Both the position numbers and the translations under genes were made by a program. A DNA stretch of 63,263 nt from a virus: the IMG/VR virus record IMGVR_UViG_3300035698_005593, positions 1 to 63,263 of that record. One strand, written 5' to 3'. Below the pieces are notes generated by a model that was not told where the DNA came from, did no database searches, and saw only the letters and a program-made list of their open reading frames with translations. Shown piece by piece: positions 16,854-25,401 of the stretch. How positions within the stretch are numbered: position 1 is the stretch's first letter; each line of letters starts with the position of its first letter.

Positions 16854-17680
16854 TGGAAGGTAAACTAAAATCTAATGAGTGGCTAGAGAATAAGAATGAA
16901 TTTATCACTAAGTCTAACTTTGGTGATAAATATTATTTAGAAACACTTGGAAGACACATTTCAAACTTTCTAAAAAACATTCCTATCCCTGTTCTAAGTA
17001 CTTATGATCCAAAGCATCAGAGAATCTACTTTACAGTAGGAACTGATTCTAAGTCTTTTGCTTTGGATACGAATATGGCTTACTTTGATTTTATCACTCT
17101 GGTGAAAAGATATCTTATTCAGTTTTTTCCTCAGTTTAATTTTAAAGTAGTCAAAGAAATTCATCTTACAGAAGATGAGATTTTAGAAATGAGAAGGGTA
17201 GCAATTGATAAGGGTGACTCGTTCGATATCAACGATGCTCTTCTTATGACTAAAGAAGTTGAAGTAGTCGACTATGGGGTTATTGAAAAGATCACCTTAA
17301 AGTCAGACGAGTTTGTTCTTAACTACAATGGTGCTAGGGCAATAAGGATTACAGGGAGTCTTGAAAACCCCTTACCCTTATCTGTTTTTCTTAAGGAACT
17401 TAGGGCATTGAAAGAACAAGATTCGCCTGGTGTAGTAATAAGAGGGACCATCTTAAACAATAGTAGGGAAATAAAAAAGCTAACCGGAAGTAGAAAAGTT
17501 ATTCCGATTAACTATCCAGGTGTGATGATGCTTAACTTTTTTAAAGTCAATCTGCCTGACCTTGTAGACTTTGGTCTCAATAAAGTTGATAACTATCTTT
17601 ATCAGTGGAACAATTATGAGATTAAGTTTGAGTCAGAGTCTTTAAGAAACGACTGTCTAGATTATTACAAGACACATTAA
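16853..17680 (+). CDS. Hypothetical protein between clamp and helicase
   Basis: 275 aa, start overlapping the clamp stop (TAATGG). Mixed alpha/beta with no recognisable motif; residues 100-135 are acidic. Its fixed place between the clamp and the SNF2-type helicase suggests a replication or repair accessory role, but nothing in the sequence proves it. Confidence 0.7.
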   Translation: MEGKLKSNEWLENKNEFITKSNFGDKYYLETLGRHISNFLKNIPIPVLSTYDPKHQRIYFTVGTDSKSFALDTNMAYFDFITLVKRYLIQFFPQFNFKVVKEIHLTEDEILEMRRVAIDKGDSFDINDALLMTKEVEVVDYGVIEKITLKSDEFVLNYNGARAIRITGSLENPLPLSVFLKELRALKEQDSPGVVIRGTILNNSREIKKLTGSRKVIPINYPGVMMLNFFKVNLPDLVDFGLNKVDNYLYQWNNYEIKFESESLRNDCLDYYKTH

Positions 17681-17691
17681 GGAGAAATAGT

Positions 17692-19527
17692 TTGGTTACT
17701 TTTATTGTTGATCATAAAGAAGAGTTTTTCATTAAATTCCTATACGAGGAAGACATAGACGATTATGTTTTTCATGACTCAGTTAGCTACATGAAAAGTT
17801 TTTACTTGAGTTTTAACCCAACAAAGAAAACTTGGAAAGTACCTGAGAACATGGTTGAAGAAATTCTTATGTGGTTTGATCGTAATAATAATAGCTACAC
17901 TATAACTCTAGAAGCAAGCAAAGCCCTTCTGGATCTTAAAGAAAGGTTATACGGAAAAGAACTTATAACTACAAGATCCAGAGGGTTCGAGGGTGATGTA
18001 CTCAACAAAGGTATAACACTTTTTGATTATCAGAAGGATGCCATTTCATGGGCGTTAAAAAGGAATGCTTACTTGAACGCATATGATGCTGGGTTAGGAA
18101 AGAGCTGTATCAACATCTGCGTTTTAGCAACTCTTCTTAAAAGACAGGAGATAGATTCTGTATTGTTAATAGCTCCTCCTTCTCTTGGTTACCACTGGAA
18201 ACGTGAGATTACCTATTTTGTAAATAATATAAATGAGGAAGACATTGTCATAATAGATAATAAGAACAAGATTCAACCTTTTCAAGACTTGACAGAATAT
18301 AAGGTTATGATTATTCCTCACCACCTACTACACCATGTTTTGTTATCTTATAAGGATGGACATAAACCTGGGAAGTCAGCAAAGAAAATTAGGTGGAAAA
18401 AGTACGTTGATATAAAAGAAGCTTGGAATAAAAAGAGTATGGCTTTGCTAGTTGATGAAAGTCACAATTTTAAAAGCACGACTTCTATTAGGTCTAAGGC
18501 GTTGCTCTCTATTAAAGAACAGTTTGATTTTAGGTTTCTACTATCAGCAACTCCTTCTATAAACAGACTTGAAGATATTTATGGTCAACTACACTTAATA
18601 GATAAATCAGTCATCCCTATGTCTGAGAATGCTTTTAAAATTTGGTTATCTCTTGATATAGGAGACAAGTGGAACAGGTATAAAATAAACAGTTACAATA
18701 TAGATCATGTTGATACACTTAAAGACTCTTACTCATCTGTTCTTACTCAAAAGTTAAAAGAAGACTTACCTGAAATGAAAGCTAAAAGAATTATTCGACC
18801 TTATTACCTAACTATGGACAAAACTCAAAAAGACTTGTATGAGTTAGTAGCACAAGAGGAACTTTTAAAATTAGAGGAAGAGTATGATGAACTTACATGG
18901 ACTATGGTGTTTAATAAGTTACCATACATCTGTCATACAATTGATAATGCTGATCTTCTTAAAGAAAAAACTTGGGCGAATGAGAAGATCAATAAAATAC
19001 TTGGTTCTTGGAAAATAGAAAAGGATCCTAAGTATCAGTTACTTAAATCACGACTCGAAGAGTATGTAGATGAAAGAGGAGAAAAAGTGATAGTGTGGGA
19101 TTGGCACCCTTCTACATTAAACACTCTTGCAACGCAATTTGAAAAGTATAAGCCATTGGTTATTCACGGGGGAGTGAGCGGAGAGGAGGAGCGACAACGA
19201 TTAGTAGATTTGTTCAACCAGGACAACGACCACAAAGTCTTCTTCCTCTCCGCTCTAACTAGTTCAGCAGGCTTAAACTTACAGCGTCAGTGTAGAAGGG
19301 CTATCATTTACAGCATGCCTTGGTCAGCTACACTTTATCGTCAGCTACAGGATCGTACTCATAGGATTACGAGCACTCTAAATACTATTGTAGAGATTTT
19401 TGTAGTTGACCATACTATAGATAATCTACGAGTTAATAGAAACTTAGGTCGTGTAGAATACAACGATAAACTAAGCGAAACAATACCAAAAGTTCAGCTA
19501 AAAAATCTTTTACTAGGGATGGTATAA
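17692..19527 (+). CDS. SNF2-type superfamily 2 helicase
   Basis: 611 aa from a TTG start preceded by AAGGAGA. Motif I DAGLGKS near 132, motif II VDESHN near 254, motif III LLSATP near 284, then SSAGLNLQ and QDRTHRI (motifs V and VI) near 520-555 place it in the SNF2/UvsW-like DNA translocases. These remodel forks and Holliday junctions or replace origin R-loops in phages. The first 100 residues are a separate unrecognised domain. All helicase motifs are present. Confidence 0.9.
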   Translation: MVTFIVDHKEEFFIKFLYEEDIDDYVFHDSVSYMKSFYLSFNPTKKTWKVPENMVEEILMWFDRNNNSYTITLEASKALLDLKERLYGKELITTRSRGFEGDVLNKGITLFDYQKDAISWALKRNAYLNAYDAGLGKSCINICVLATLLKRQEIDSVLLIAPPSLGYHWKREITYFVNNINEEDIVIIDNKNKIQPFQDLTEYKVMIIPHHLLHHVLLSYKDGHKPGKSAKKIRWKKYVDIKEAWNKKSMALLVDESHNFKSTTSIRSKALLSIKEQFDFRFLLSATPSINRLEDIYGQLHLIDKSVIPMSENAFKIWLSLDIGDKWNRYKINSYNIDHVDTLKDSYSSVLTQKLKEDLPEMKAKRIIRPYYLTMDKTQKDLYELVAQEELLKLEEEYDELTWTMVFNKLPYICHTIDNADLLKEKTWANEKINKILGSWKIEKDPKYQLLKSRLEEYVDERGEKVIVWDWHPSTLNTLATQFEKYKPLVIHGGVSGEEERQRLVDLFNQDNDHKVFFLSALTSSAGLNLQRQCRRAIIYSMPWSATLYRQLQDRTHRITSTLNTIVEIFVVDHTIDNLRVNRNLGRVEYNDKLSETIPKVQLKNLLLGMV

Positions 19528-19528
19528 C

Positions 19529-19678
19529 ATGACTATAGATAGAGAAAGAGTGATTTACTATATAGTAGCGACAGTACTAAATATCGTTGTATTCTTTACA
19601 ACTCCTATAGGTAAGTTTTTTCTTGGACTATTTATTGGAATCGTTGGCATGGGTATGATAGAGATAATCTTTAATTAA
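19529..19678 (+). CDS. Small membrane protein, two predicted helices
   Basis: 49 aa, starting MTIDRERVIYYIVATVL two bases after the helicase stop. Two hydrophobic stretches (about 9-24 and 30-47) are separated by a short TTPIGK turn. No family recognised. Confidence 0.6.
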   Translation: MTIDRERVIYYIVATVLNIVVFFTTPIGKFFLGLFIGIVGMGMIEIIFN

Positions 19679-19688
19679 GGAGAATAGT

Positions 19689-19955
19689 ATGGACCAAGAA
19701 ACTTTTAAGAAAGCAAAGATACTTAATGAACGAGTAGACAAGTTACTTATTCTAGTTAGAGACCTAAGACCTAAGTTTTGTCATGGAGTAGGAGTTAGTC
19801 GTACACATCCTAATTCATATAAATACAATTTTTGGGTGACGCATGACTCAAACACAGATGATGGATCACTTTTAATGAAGGCTGGAATACAAGCAATGTA
19901 TGACAAAGCATGTATCCTACTTGGTGAAGCTAAAAAAGAATTGGAGGAGCTATAA
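19689..19955 (+). CDS. Hypothetical protein
   Basis: 88 aa, AAGGAG upstream. Two helical segments flank a central beta stretch (YKYNFWVTHDSNTDDG). The stop overlaps the next ATG by one base. Function unknown. Confidence 0.65.
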   Translation: MDQETFKKAKILNERVDKLLILVRDLRPKFCHGVGVSRTHPNSYKYNFWVTHDSNTDDGSLLMKAGIQAMYDKACILLGEAKKELEEL

Positions 19956-20200
19956 TGACTGATATAACCTTATACACACTAGACAAGGTTAAAAACGAGG
20001 AGACTGCTTACCCTGCAGAACTCTATATATCTTTGGAAAAAATACCTAACCTTGGGATGTTTGTTGACTGTGACAACTACTTTTGGAAGGCATGGGATAT
20101 GGAAGCACTAGTCCCTGTACACAGTGTTGATCGGATGCTATGGGATATAGCACGAGCAGATTTTACGCAAAGAAGTAGAAACGAATTAAGTGATTACTAA
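19955..20200 (+). CDS. Hypothetical protein
   Basis: 81 aa, AGGAG upstream. Acidic, Trp-containing, with no membrane segment or metal cluster. It ends the operon before the regulated leader of the 20326 gene. Confidence 0.65.
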   Translation: MTDITLYTLDKVKNEETAYPAELYISLEKIPNLGMFVDCDNYFWKAWDMEALVPVHSVDRMLWDIARADFTQRSRNELSDY

Positions 20201-20250
20201 AATAGTTTATAGGGAAGGTATCTTTTCTATTACATGTTACTAATACATAA

Positions 20251-20313
20251 TAGTAAAAGGTATTTTTACTAAATAAAAATCTACGGACCTTTGAGAAAAG
20301 GTTTAGTAAAAAT
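20251..20313 (+). promoter_or_regulatory. Leader RNA with mutually exclusive hairpins
   Basis: TAGTAAAA (20251-20258) can pair with TTTTACTA (20264-20271), or the overlapping ATTTTTACTAAA (20262-20273) can pair with TTTAGTAAAAAT (20302-20313). The second stem encloses an inner hairpin ACCTTT-GAGA-AAAGGT (20287-20302). The structure ends immediately before the GAGG ribosome binding site of the next gene. It may control translation or stabilise the mRNA. The 125-bp gap also holds TTACTAATA at 20237-20245 and a weak promoter-like match near 20184-20212. Confidence 0.5.
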
Positions 20314-20325
20314 GAGGTAAGATTT

Positions 20326-21432
20326 ATGGCTAAAACTTTATGTTCTCGTAGAGGACGAACAAAACAAATGGTTGTAGAAGTAGAAGGTGCTACTTCTGGT
20401 TATCAAAAAATTAACTCGTATCCGCTAACTTTTATAGGTGCTACTGTACCTGCAATTGTAAACGCAACTTACGATCTTGATTTTACTATTGATAATGCAG
20501 CAGTAACTCAAGTAGCAATTGCTCTTCTGGCAACAGACACTTGGACAGGTGTTTGTACTAAGATTCAAGCCGCACTTAGAACAGCATCTTCTTCAACTGA
20601 AACTTTTGCAATTGATTCAACTGATGGTACTCTTAAAGCAACTTCTGCTACTACTGGAGTTAATTCAGCAATGGTAATTAGTGCTGGAACTACTGGATCA
20701 GGTGGTGGAGATCTTCTTGCTTATATTGATACTCTCACTAACCATACCACTGTTCTTTCTACTACTGTAGATGGAATAGATGGAGACATTGACTCAATTG
20801 CTTACCAGGACATTTCTAATACTGGATCAGTTGGTTCTTTTCCTTCTGCAACTGCAACTGGGCTTACTAACGCAACATACGACATTGACATTACTGTTGA
20901 TGGAGCTGCTACTGATAAGATAGCAGTTGCATTACTTGCAGCAGACACTTGGACAGGAACATGTGTTAAGATCCAAGCAGCTCTTAGAACTTCAACTAGT
21001 TCAACTGAGTTTGTCCAAATTAAAGATGGAGTTATTAGAGTAACTTCTGCAACGACTGATGGAACTGGTTCTATCGATATTGTAGCAGGTACTACAGGAT
21101 CTGGTGGTGGTGATTTACTCGCAGCAATTGATGCACTTGGTGCAGGAACTACTTATATCACTGACGTAGCAACAGCAGTTGCTGGTGCAGAAGGTAGTGT
21201 TACATTCGATGTTGGTGTTCCACGTTCACCTAATGACTCAATAGGTTGTATTGTTCAAGTAATGACGAGCGCTGGAAATATTAAAACAAGTTCTAACTTT
21301 GACGTTGATATTTCTACTACTCTTGGAACTATTATTGTTAACGATGTCTCATCAGCTGGTGACATGGTAGACGGAGACTTAGTCCATCTAATTACCTGGC
21401 AGTATATTGACAAGGGTGATCAAGCTAGCTAG
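20326..21432 (+). CDS. Tandem-domain protein, probable virion decoration/structural protein
   Basis: 368 aa, built of two similar domains of about 130 residues. Both contain ATYD-D-T-D-A, then A-ALLA-DTWTG-C-KIQAALRT, then SSTE, then TSATT, then AGTTGSGGGDLLA-ID, at about 43-150 and 178-290. A short C-terminal beta domain follows. Ala/Thr/Gly-rich composition, a dedicated leader and a strong terminator suggest high expression and a capsid or tail role. This is inference, as no named family was recognised. Confidence 0.75.
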   Translation: MAKTLCSRRGRTKQMVVEVEGATSGYQKINSYPLTFIGATVPAIVNATYDLDFTIDNAAVTQVAIALLATDTWTGVCTKIQAALRTASSSTETFAIDSTDGTLKATSATTGVNSAMVISAGTTGSGGGDLLAYIDTLTNHTTVLSTTVDGIDGDIDSIAYQDISNTGSVGSFPSATATGLTNATYDIDITVDGAATDKIAVALLAADTWTGTCVKIQAALRTSTSSTEFVQIKDGVIRVTSATTDGTGSIDIVAGTTGSGGGDLLAAIDALGAGTTYITDVATAVAGAEGSVTFDVGVPRSPNDSIGCIVQVMTSAGNIKTSSNFDVDISTTLGTIIVNDVSSAGDMVDGDLVHLITWQYIDKGDQAS

Positions 21433-21443
21433 AGTGGCTTAAT

Positions 21444-21475
21444 AAAAGAGGGTAGTTAATTCAACCCTCTTTTTT
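21444..21475 (+). terminator. Rho-independent terminator
   Basis: AAAAGAGGGT, 10-base loop, ACCCTCTTTT with T-run to 21475, just after the tandem-domain gene. The 10-bp stem is perfect. Confidence 0.9.
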
Positions 21476-21479
21476 AAAT

Positions 21480-21495
21480 CTTACTAATAAGTAAG
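21480..21495 (+). promoter_or_regulatory. CTTACT-AATA-AGTAAG inverted repeat
   Basis: Perfect 6-bp inverted repeat around AATA, 24 bp upstream of the DHH gene start. It contains the TTACTAATA motif found in several other gaps. Confidence 0.4.
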
Positions 21496-21518
21496 ACAAA
21501 GGAACATAGGAGACTTTA

Positions 21519-22478
21519 ATGAGTATTGAACTTTTCAGAGACAAAGCAGTTTATGCAGTAATTGACAACGATTTAGATGGAAACGGAGCCAGAGTGGTGT
21601 TCGATTATTTTCTATCACCTATAGTAGATCAAGTTTGTATGTATGTTACAAATGATCGATCACTTCCAGACTTTGATTGGAATCTAGCAGAAGCCGCAGA
21701 TGTGGTTTTGTTCGCAGACATCGCACCCAGTGATATTGAGATGCTAGAAAAACTTCAGAAGATAACAAAGGTTATCGTGTGTGACCATCATGTTTCAAGC
21801 AGAGTTGAGCTAGGTGACTTTGAAGGGTACTACTACACGAATGAAAAGTGTGGTGCTAAAATACTCTTCGATCTTGTCGCTCCTAAAAGAGTTAAAAAAT
21901 CAATCTTACAGTTTGTAACACTTGTTGATACATATGATAGGTGGCAGGTAGATAACCCACTATTCGATGCCGCCCACGATCTTCACAACGCACTTTATGG
22001 AACAATTGATTGGCGTATCCAACACATGCAGACAGATTATGAGAAATATGAAAAGTTTGTTTTAAATCAACTGTTTAAGATAAGACAGCATCCTAACTTT
22101 TTTCTTACTGAGAATGAGAAGGCTATTGCTGAGAGAGCTCGTAAGAAAGAAAGAGATAATTACAACCAAGCTAAAAAGTCTTTGTCCATCAGGGAAGACG
22201 GTTCACATAATAAGTATGCATATTGCTCATGTACAAGTAAGGTTTCTTGGGTGTGTCATCTAATACTAAATGAGTTTGAAGACCTTGACTATATTGTATG
22301 TAAGAGTCTATTTAATAAAGGAGAAACAAAGATGTCTATTAGAAGTAGGAACGGACACGATGTAAGTGTTATTGCTGAAAAGTGGGGTGGAGGCGGTCAC
22401 CCTGGTGCTGCAGGGTTTGATTTCAAAGATCATGAAGAACATACTAGATTTATTGAGGGTGATATACACTTGATTTAA
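21519..22478 (+). CDS. DHH-family phosphoesterase
   Basis: 319 aa. DNDLDGNG (16-23) is the first metal motif, VLFADIAP the second, VCDHHV near 88-93 the DHH motif, and GGGGHPGAAGF near 289 the DHHA1 C-terminal signature. RecJ/NrnA-type enzymes use Mn to degrade ssDNA or short oligonucleotides. At 319 aa it is nearer NrnA/short-RNase size than RecJ, so nucleotide recycling of small oligos or a phage exonuclease role are both possible. Confidence 0.9.
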   Translation: MSIELFRDKAVYAVIDNDLDGNGARVVFDYFLSPIVDQVCMYVTNDRSLPDFDWNLAEAADVVLFADIAPSDIEMLEKLQKITKVIVCDHHVSSRVELGDFEGYYYTNEKCGAKILFDLVAPKRVKKSILQFVTLVDTYDRWQVDNPLFDAAHDLHNALYGTIDWRIQHMQTDYEKYEKFVLNQLFKIRQHPNFFLTENEKAIAERARKKERDNYNQAKKSLSIREDGSHNKYAYCSCTSKVSWVCHLILNEFEDLDYIVCKSLFNKGETKMSIRSRNGHDVSVIAEKWGGGGHPGAAGFDFKDHEEHTRFIEGDIHLI

Positions 22479-22480
22479 AA

Positions 22481-22514
22481 TTTTAAGTTTCTCACTTTGA
22501 GTTTATAGTATAAT
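22481..22514 (+). promoter_or_regulatory. Phage promoter element
   Basis: TTTTAAGT, 12 bases, GTTTATAGTATAAT, 14 bp upstream of the 22529 gene; one of the best matches to the consensus. Confidence 0.8.
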
Positions 22515-22528
22515 AAAGGAGTAGTACT

Positions 22529-22999
22529 ATGGAAGAGATCAAGCTATTAGGCAATATAACTAATTTTGACCCAGTTACCAACGAAGTAACACTTAAATTA
22601 GATTTTCTTAATATTACCAAACAAGAAGTGATTGAACAGATACTTGAACAAAAACTTCCTATCGCCTTTAGATTTACAAAACCTGGTCGAAGGATGAAAA
22701 CTCATGCACAATTAAAAAGATACTTTTGGATGCTAAAACTTATTTTACAGGTTAAGAAAGTTTTTCCATCAGCGAAGGCGTTAAAGACGTTAGACGAGTA
22801 CGTTAAAAAATCATTGATTGAGTGTGAACACCTGGAGTTTCAGGAAGGAGAAGAGTTGATTAGAATTCCTATTCTACCTTCTAAAGCAGACATGAGTATT
22901 GATGAGTTAAATAGTTTGATGCAGGCTATTGAAGACCACTATACATATCTAAAGATAGATTGGAGTACAGGTAAAGTGGCAGGGAGGTTTAATGAGTAA
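22529..22999 (+). CDS. Hypothetical protein, weakly NinB-like
   Basis: 156 aa. KTHAQLKRYFWMLKLIL in the centre and PSKADMSIDELNSLMQ near the end recall the layout of phage NinB/recombination-mediator proteins (R-x-Q-x(5)-W, then a C-terminal helix with Trp). The match is loose. A beta-rich N-terminus precedes it. It overlaps the following ClpP-like gene by eight bases. Confidence 0.6.
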   Translation: MEEIKLLGNITNFDPVTNEVTLKLDFLNITKQEVIEQILEQKLPIAFRFTKPGRRMKTHAQLKRYFWMLKLILQVKKVFPSAKALKTLDEYVKKSLIECEHLEFQEGEELIRIPILPSKADMSIDELNSLMQAIEDHYTYLKIDWSTGKVAGRFNE

Positions 23000-23580
23000 A
23001 GACGATAGTCAAATCTTAGACCTGGATTTTGATGCTAACACTGATAACAATTCTGATGAGATTACTTATACAATGACTAAGACTATAAAGAGTCACGTTG
23101 TATATCTAGACGAAGAGATAGGGGATGCAAGCAACTATAGAAAAGTTTGTAAGTTATTGAAAGAGGCAAAGGCTGGAGAAGAGGTAAGATTCATTGTTAA
23201 CTCCCCCTGGTGGTTATCTTTCAACCTTCTCACAGTTATACCACCATATGATATACACTAAGGCAAAGACAGTTGCAGAAGTGTATGATGCTTTTTCTGC
23301 GGCATGTTTTATTTGTCTAAGTTGTGACGAGATAGAAATTACAGAGTTTTCAAACTTTATGATTCACTCAATATCATTTGGTGCAGAAGGTAAGAGTGGT
23401 GAGGTTGTGGCCCAATCAAGTCATGTTGACAAACTTACTAAAAAATTGATTAGTACTGTTTGTCATACCTTTCTTACTAACGATGAAATTAGTAAGGTGG
23501 TAGATGGTAAAGATTTTTGGTTTACATCAGAAGAAATTAAACGAAAGTTGAAAAACTGGGTACCAATTAGAAAGAGGTAG
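22992..23580 (+). pseudogene. ClpP-like serine protease, split by +1 frameshift at a C5 run
   Basis: Frame one (22992-23261) ends ...VRFIVNSP then goes out of frame. Frame two resumes GGYLSTFSQLYHHM and runs to 23580. NSP plus GG is the conserved NSPGG of ClpP, and the downstream AFSAACF (catalytic Ser) and FMIHS (catalytic His) keep the ClpP order. Joined by removing one C from CCCCC (23203-23207), the product is 195 aa, the usual ClpP length. So either the gene uses programmed +1 slippage (CCC to CCT at 23205-23208), carries a real mutation, or contains a one-base sequence error. Phage ClpP-like proteases may process proheads or host proteins. Confidence 0.75.
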
Positions 23581-23581
23581 T

Positions 23582-23713
23582 ATGGCAAAGAACCCTGTTA
23601 AAGCAATTGATCATGTTTGTGAGAAGTGTAAACATAGTTGGTTAAGCAAAAAAGAAAGTTACACTTGTCCTGAGTGTGGACACACATTCCTTATAATAGA
23701 AAGATTAAGTTAG
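23582..23713 (+). CDS. Small zinc-ribbon protein
   Basis: 43 aa beginning MAKNPVKAIDHVCEKC. CEKCK and CPECGH give a CxxC...CxxC ribbon. It starts one base after the ClpP-like stop. Its role is unknown; such ribbons often bind nucleic acid or polymerase subunits. Confidence 0.65.
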   Translation: MAKNPVKAIDHVCEKCKHSWLSKKESYTCPECGHTFLIIERLS

Positions 23714-23722
23714 AGGTGAGTT

Positions 23723-23899
23723 ATGAAATACGCTAGGTGTAGATACTGTGATTCAAGTTTTAATATTAAACATCTATTTCATGAGGACATAGAAAAGGAA
23801 GAGGGTATAGAACACGATAGGATACGATGGGTATGTCTAGTTTGTGCACAAAGCAATAAAAGTTTTATCTTTATCGAAGATGATATTAAGGAGGAGTAA
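23723..23899 (+). CDS. Small CxxC...CxxC protein
   Basis: 58 aa, MKYARCRYCDSSFNI..., with CRYC near the start and CLVC near residue 41. Start preceded by GAGGTGAG. It runs exactly up to the loader gene. Probably zinc-binding. Confidence 0.65.
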   Translation: MKYARCRYCDSSFNIKHLFHEDIEKEEGIEHDRIRWVCLVCAQSNKSFIFIEDDIKEE

Positions 23900-24622
23900 A
23901 TGACAAAACAGTTTATTATTAGAACAGAGAGTGGTGAAGAAGTAGCTACTCTTAACCCTAAGTGGGAAGCCGAGATGGTTAAGAAAAAATATGATCTATT
24001 TCTTAAACAATCTGACATACCTACATTTTATTATGACATCGAGTTTGGTCATTACAAAGGTAAAAAGACTAAAGAGTTTAAGTCAGTAGTTTACTATGCA
24101 GAGAATCTTGATAATCCAGATCTTGACCATGCTCATCTTTACTTATATGGAGTTAACAGTAGTCAAAAGACCGCACTGGCTATTAACATTTTAAAAGAAG
24201 GGATTAGAAAAGGGCTTAGAGCTAAGTTCGTTCTTGCAGGATCATTGATAGACAAGCTCATGAAAGTACAAGGGTTTAAGCAAGATCCAGATATCATGTC
24301 GTATTTAAAAGGTATTAAAGAGTGTGACATAATTTGTATAGACGATGCCTTTGATCCTGACAAGGCTTTAATGTGGAAAAACTCTGATAATAAAAATATG
24401 ATTGTAGGTGAATGGGATTCATTTCTAAGAGAACTCCTTTCATCTAACACTAAAATAATATTCACAAGTAATTACAATCTTGATATCATTGAACAGTATT
24501 ATTCAAAGAGTCTTCATGAACTAGTAGACAGAAATTGTGCATTACTTGAGTTTAATGAAAGTATTAAGCTAGAAAGAAAGAGTATGGTAAAAGATATTTT
24601 TAAAGATATAAAAGGGGAGTAA
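23900..24622 (+). CDS. DnaC/IstB-like AAA+ ATPase, possible helicase loader
   Basis: 240 aa. LYLYGVNSSQKT (about 82-93) sits where Walker A should be, but the usual GKT is QKT. CDIICIDDAFD is a Walker B, and KIIFTSN a sensor I. The overall order matches DnaC-type helicase loaders, which deliver DnaB-type helicases (here 53715). Replacement of the P-loop Gly by Gln may weaken nucleotide binding. Confidence 0.75.
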   Translation: MTKQFIIRTESGEEVATLNPKWEAEMVKKKYDLFLKQSDIPTFYYDIEFGHYKGKKTKEFKSVVYYAENLDNPDLDHAHLYLYGVNSSQKTALAINILKEGIRKGLRAKFVLAGSLIDKLMKVQGFKQDPDIMSYLKGIKECDIICIDDAFDPDKALMWKNSDNKNMIVGEWDSFLRELLSSNTKIIFTSNYNLDIIEQYYSKSLHELVDRNCALLEFNESIKLERKSMVKDIFKDIKGE

Positions 24623-24623
24623 C

Positions 24624-25160
24624 TTGAGATCAAAACTATTTGCTACTATTGACTCATATGTAACACACACTTGGATAGACTACCCAGATAATGAATCATG
24701 GGCGTTGTCATTTTACATGTATGGATGCAGTCACAACTGTCCAGGGTGTCATAGCAAGGGCTTACAGAACTATGCACAACAGAATGATCATTCAGAAACT
24801 TTGTACCTACATCAATTTATAGAAACACTTCGTGAGGAAGTTAAAAAACATAGGACAAATAAAATTGTCTTGATGGGAGGTGACCCATTACACCCTGTTA
24901 ATAGGGATTTTACGAGAGAGTTTTGTAAACAAATGAAAGACGAATTGGATATATGTATATATACAGGATATCTTTTTTGTGAAGTAGTTGATTTTAATAT
25001 AACAGGTTATAAGTTTCTTAAGACAGGCACGTACATGGAGACTGAGAAACAGACTGTTTTAAAACTAGATGAAAAAATGGTTTTTGCAAGTACTAACCAA
25101 AAACTATATGATGAAAAAAATACTATACTAACTCTATCGGGGGTATATAAATATGATTAG
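24624..25160 (+). CDS. nrdG: Anaerobic ribonucleotide reductase activating protein
   Basis: 178 aa from TTG (GGGGAG upstream). Cys35, Cys39 and Cys42 in GCSHNCPGCHS are the radical SAM CxxxCxxC cluster, with LMGGDPL as the GGDP motif. NrdG uses SAM to create the glycyl radical on NrdD, encoded two genes downstream. Length and motif spacing fit the family. Confidence 0.9.
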   Translation: MRSKLFATIDSYVTHTWIDYPDNESWALSFYMYGCSHNCPGCHSKGLQNYAQQNDHSETLYLHQFIETLREEVKKHRTNKIVLMGGDPLHPVNRDFTREFCKQMKDELDICIYTGYLFCEVVDFNITGYKFLKTGTYMETEKQTVLKLDEKMVFASTNQKLYDEKNTILTLSGVYKYD

Positions 25161-25401
25161 TAGAGATTTGACTTGCCCAGATTGTGGACAAATAGTAAAG
25201 GGTTTCAAACCAGTTGCATCATTATTTCAAAAAACAGAATGGCAATGTAGTTTTTGTAACTGTAGATTTTCTACTAATAAAAGTGGGGAGAGTTTAAGAA
25301 GTGACTCATCAAAACCAAACATGGCTAATACGCCAAAGAGCAGTGTGATTAACTATTTGAATAGACAAGAGGTAAGAGAATGTTCGAAAGAGGAACTATA
25401 G
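25153..25401 (+). CDS. Zinc-ribbon protein between nrdG and nrdD
   Basis: 82 aa. CPDCGQ near residue 8 and CSFCNC near 33 form a ribbon, followed by a Ser/Asn-rich tail. It overlaps both neighbours (8 and 22 bases), so it is translated with the reductase. It may be an accessory factor. Unnamed. Confidence 0.65.
   Translation: MISRDLTCPDCGQIVKGFKPVASLFQKTEWQCSFCNCRFSTNKSGESLRSDSSKPNMANTPKSSVINYLNRQEVRECSKEEL

Noticed and set aside
20184-20212. Fifteenth copy of the bipartite promoter
   Set aside because: Spacer is 13 rather than 12 and the downstream half is incomplete (GTTTATAGGG).
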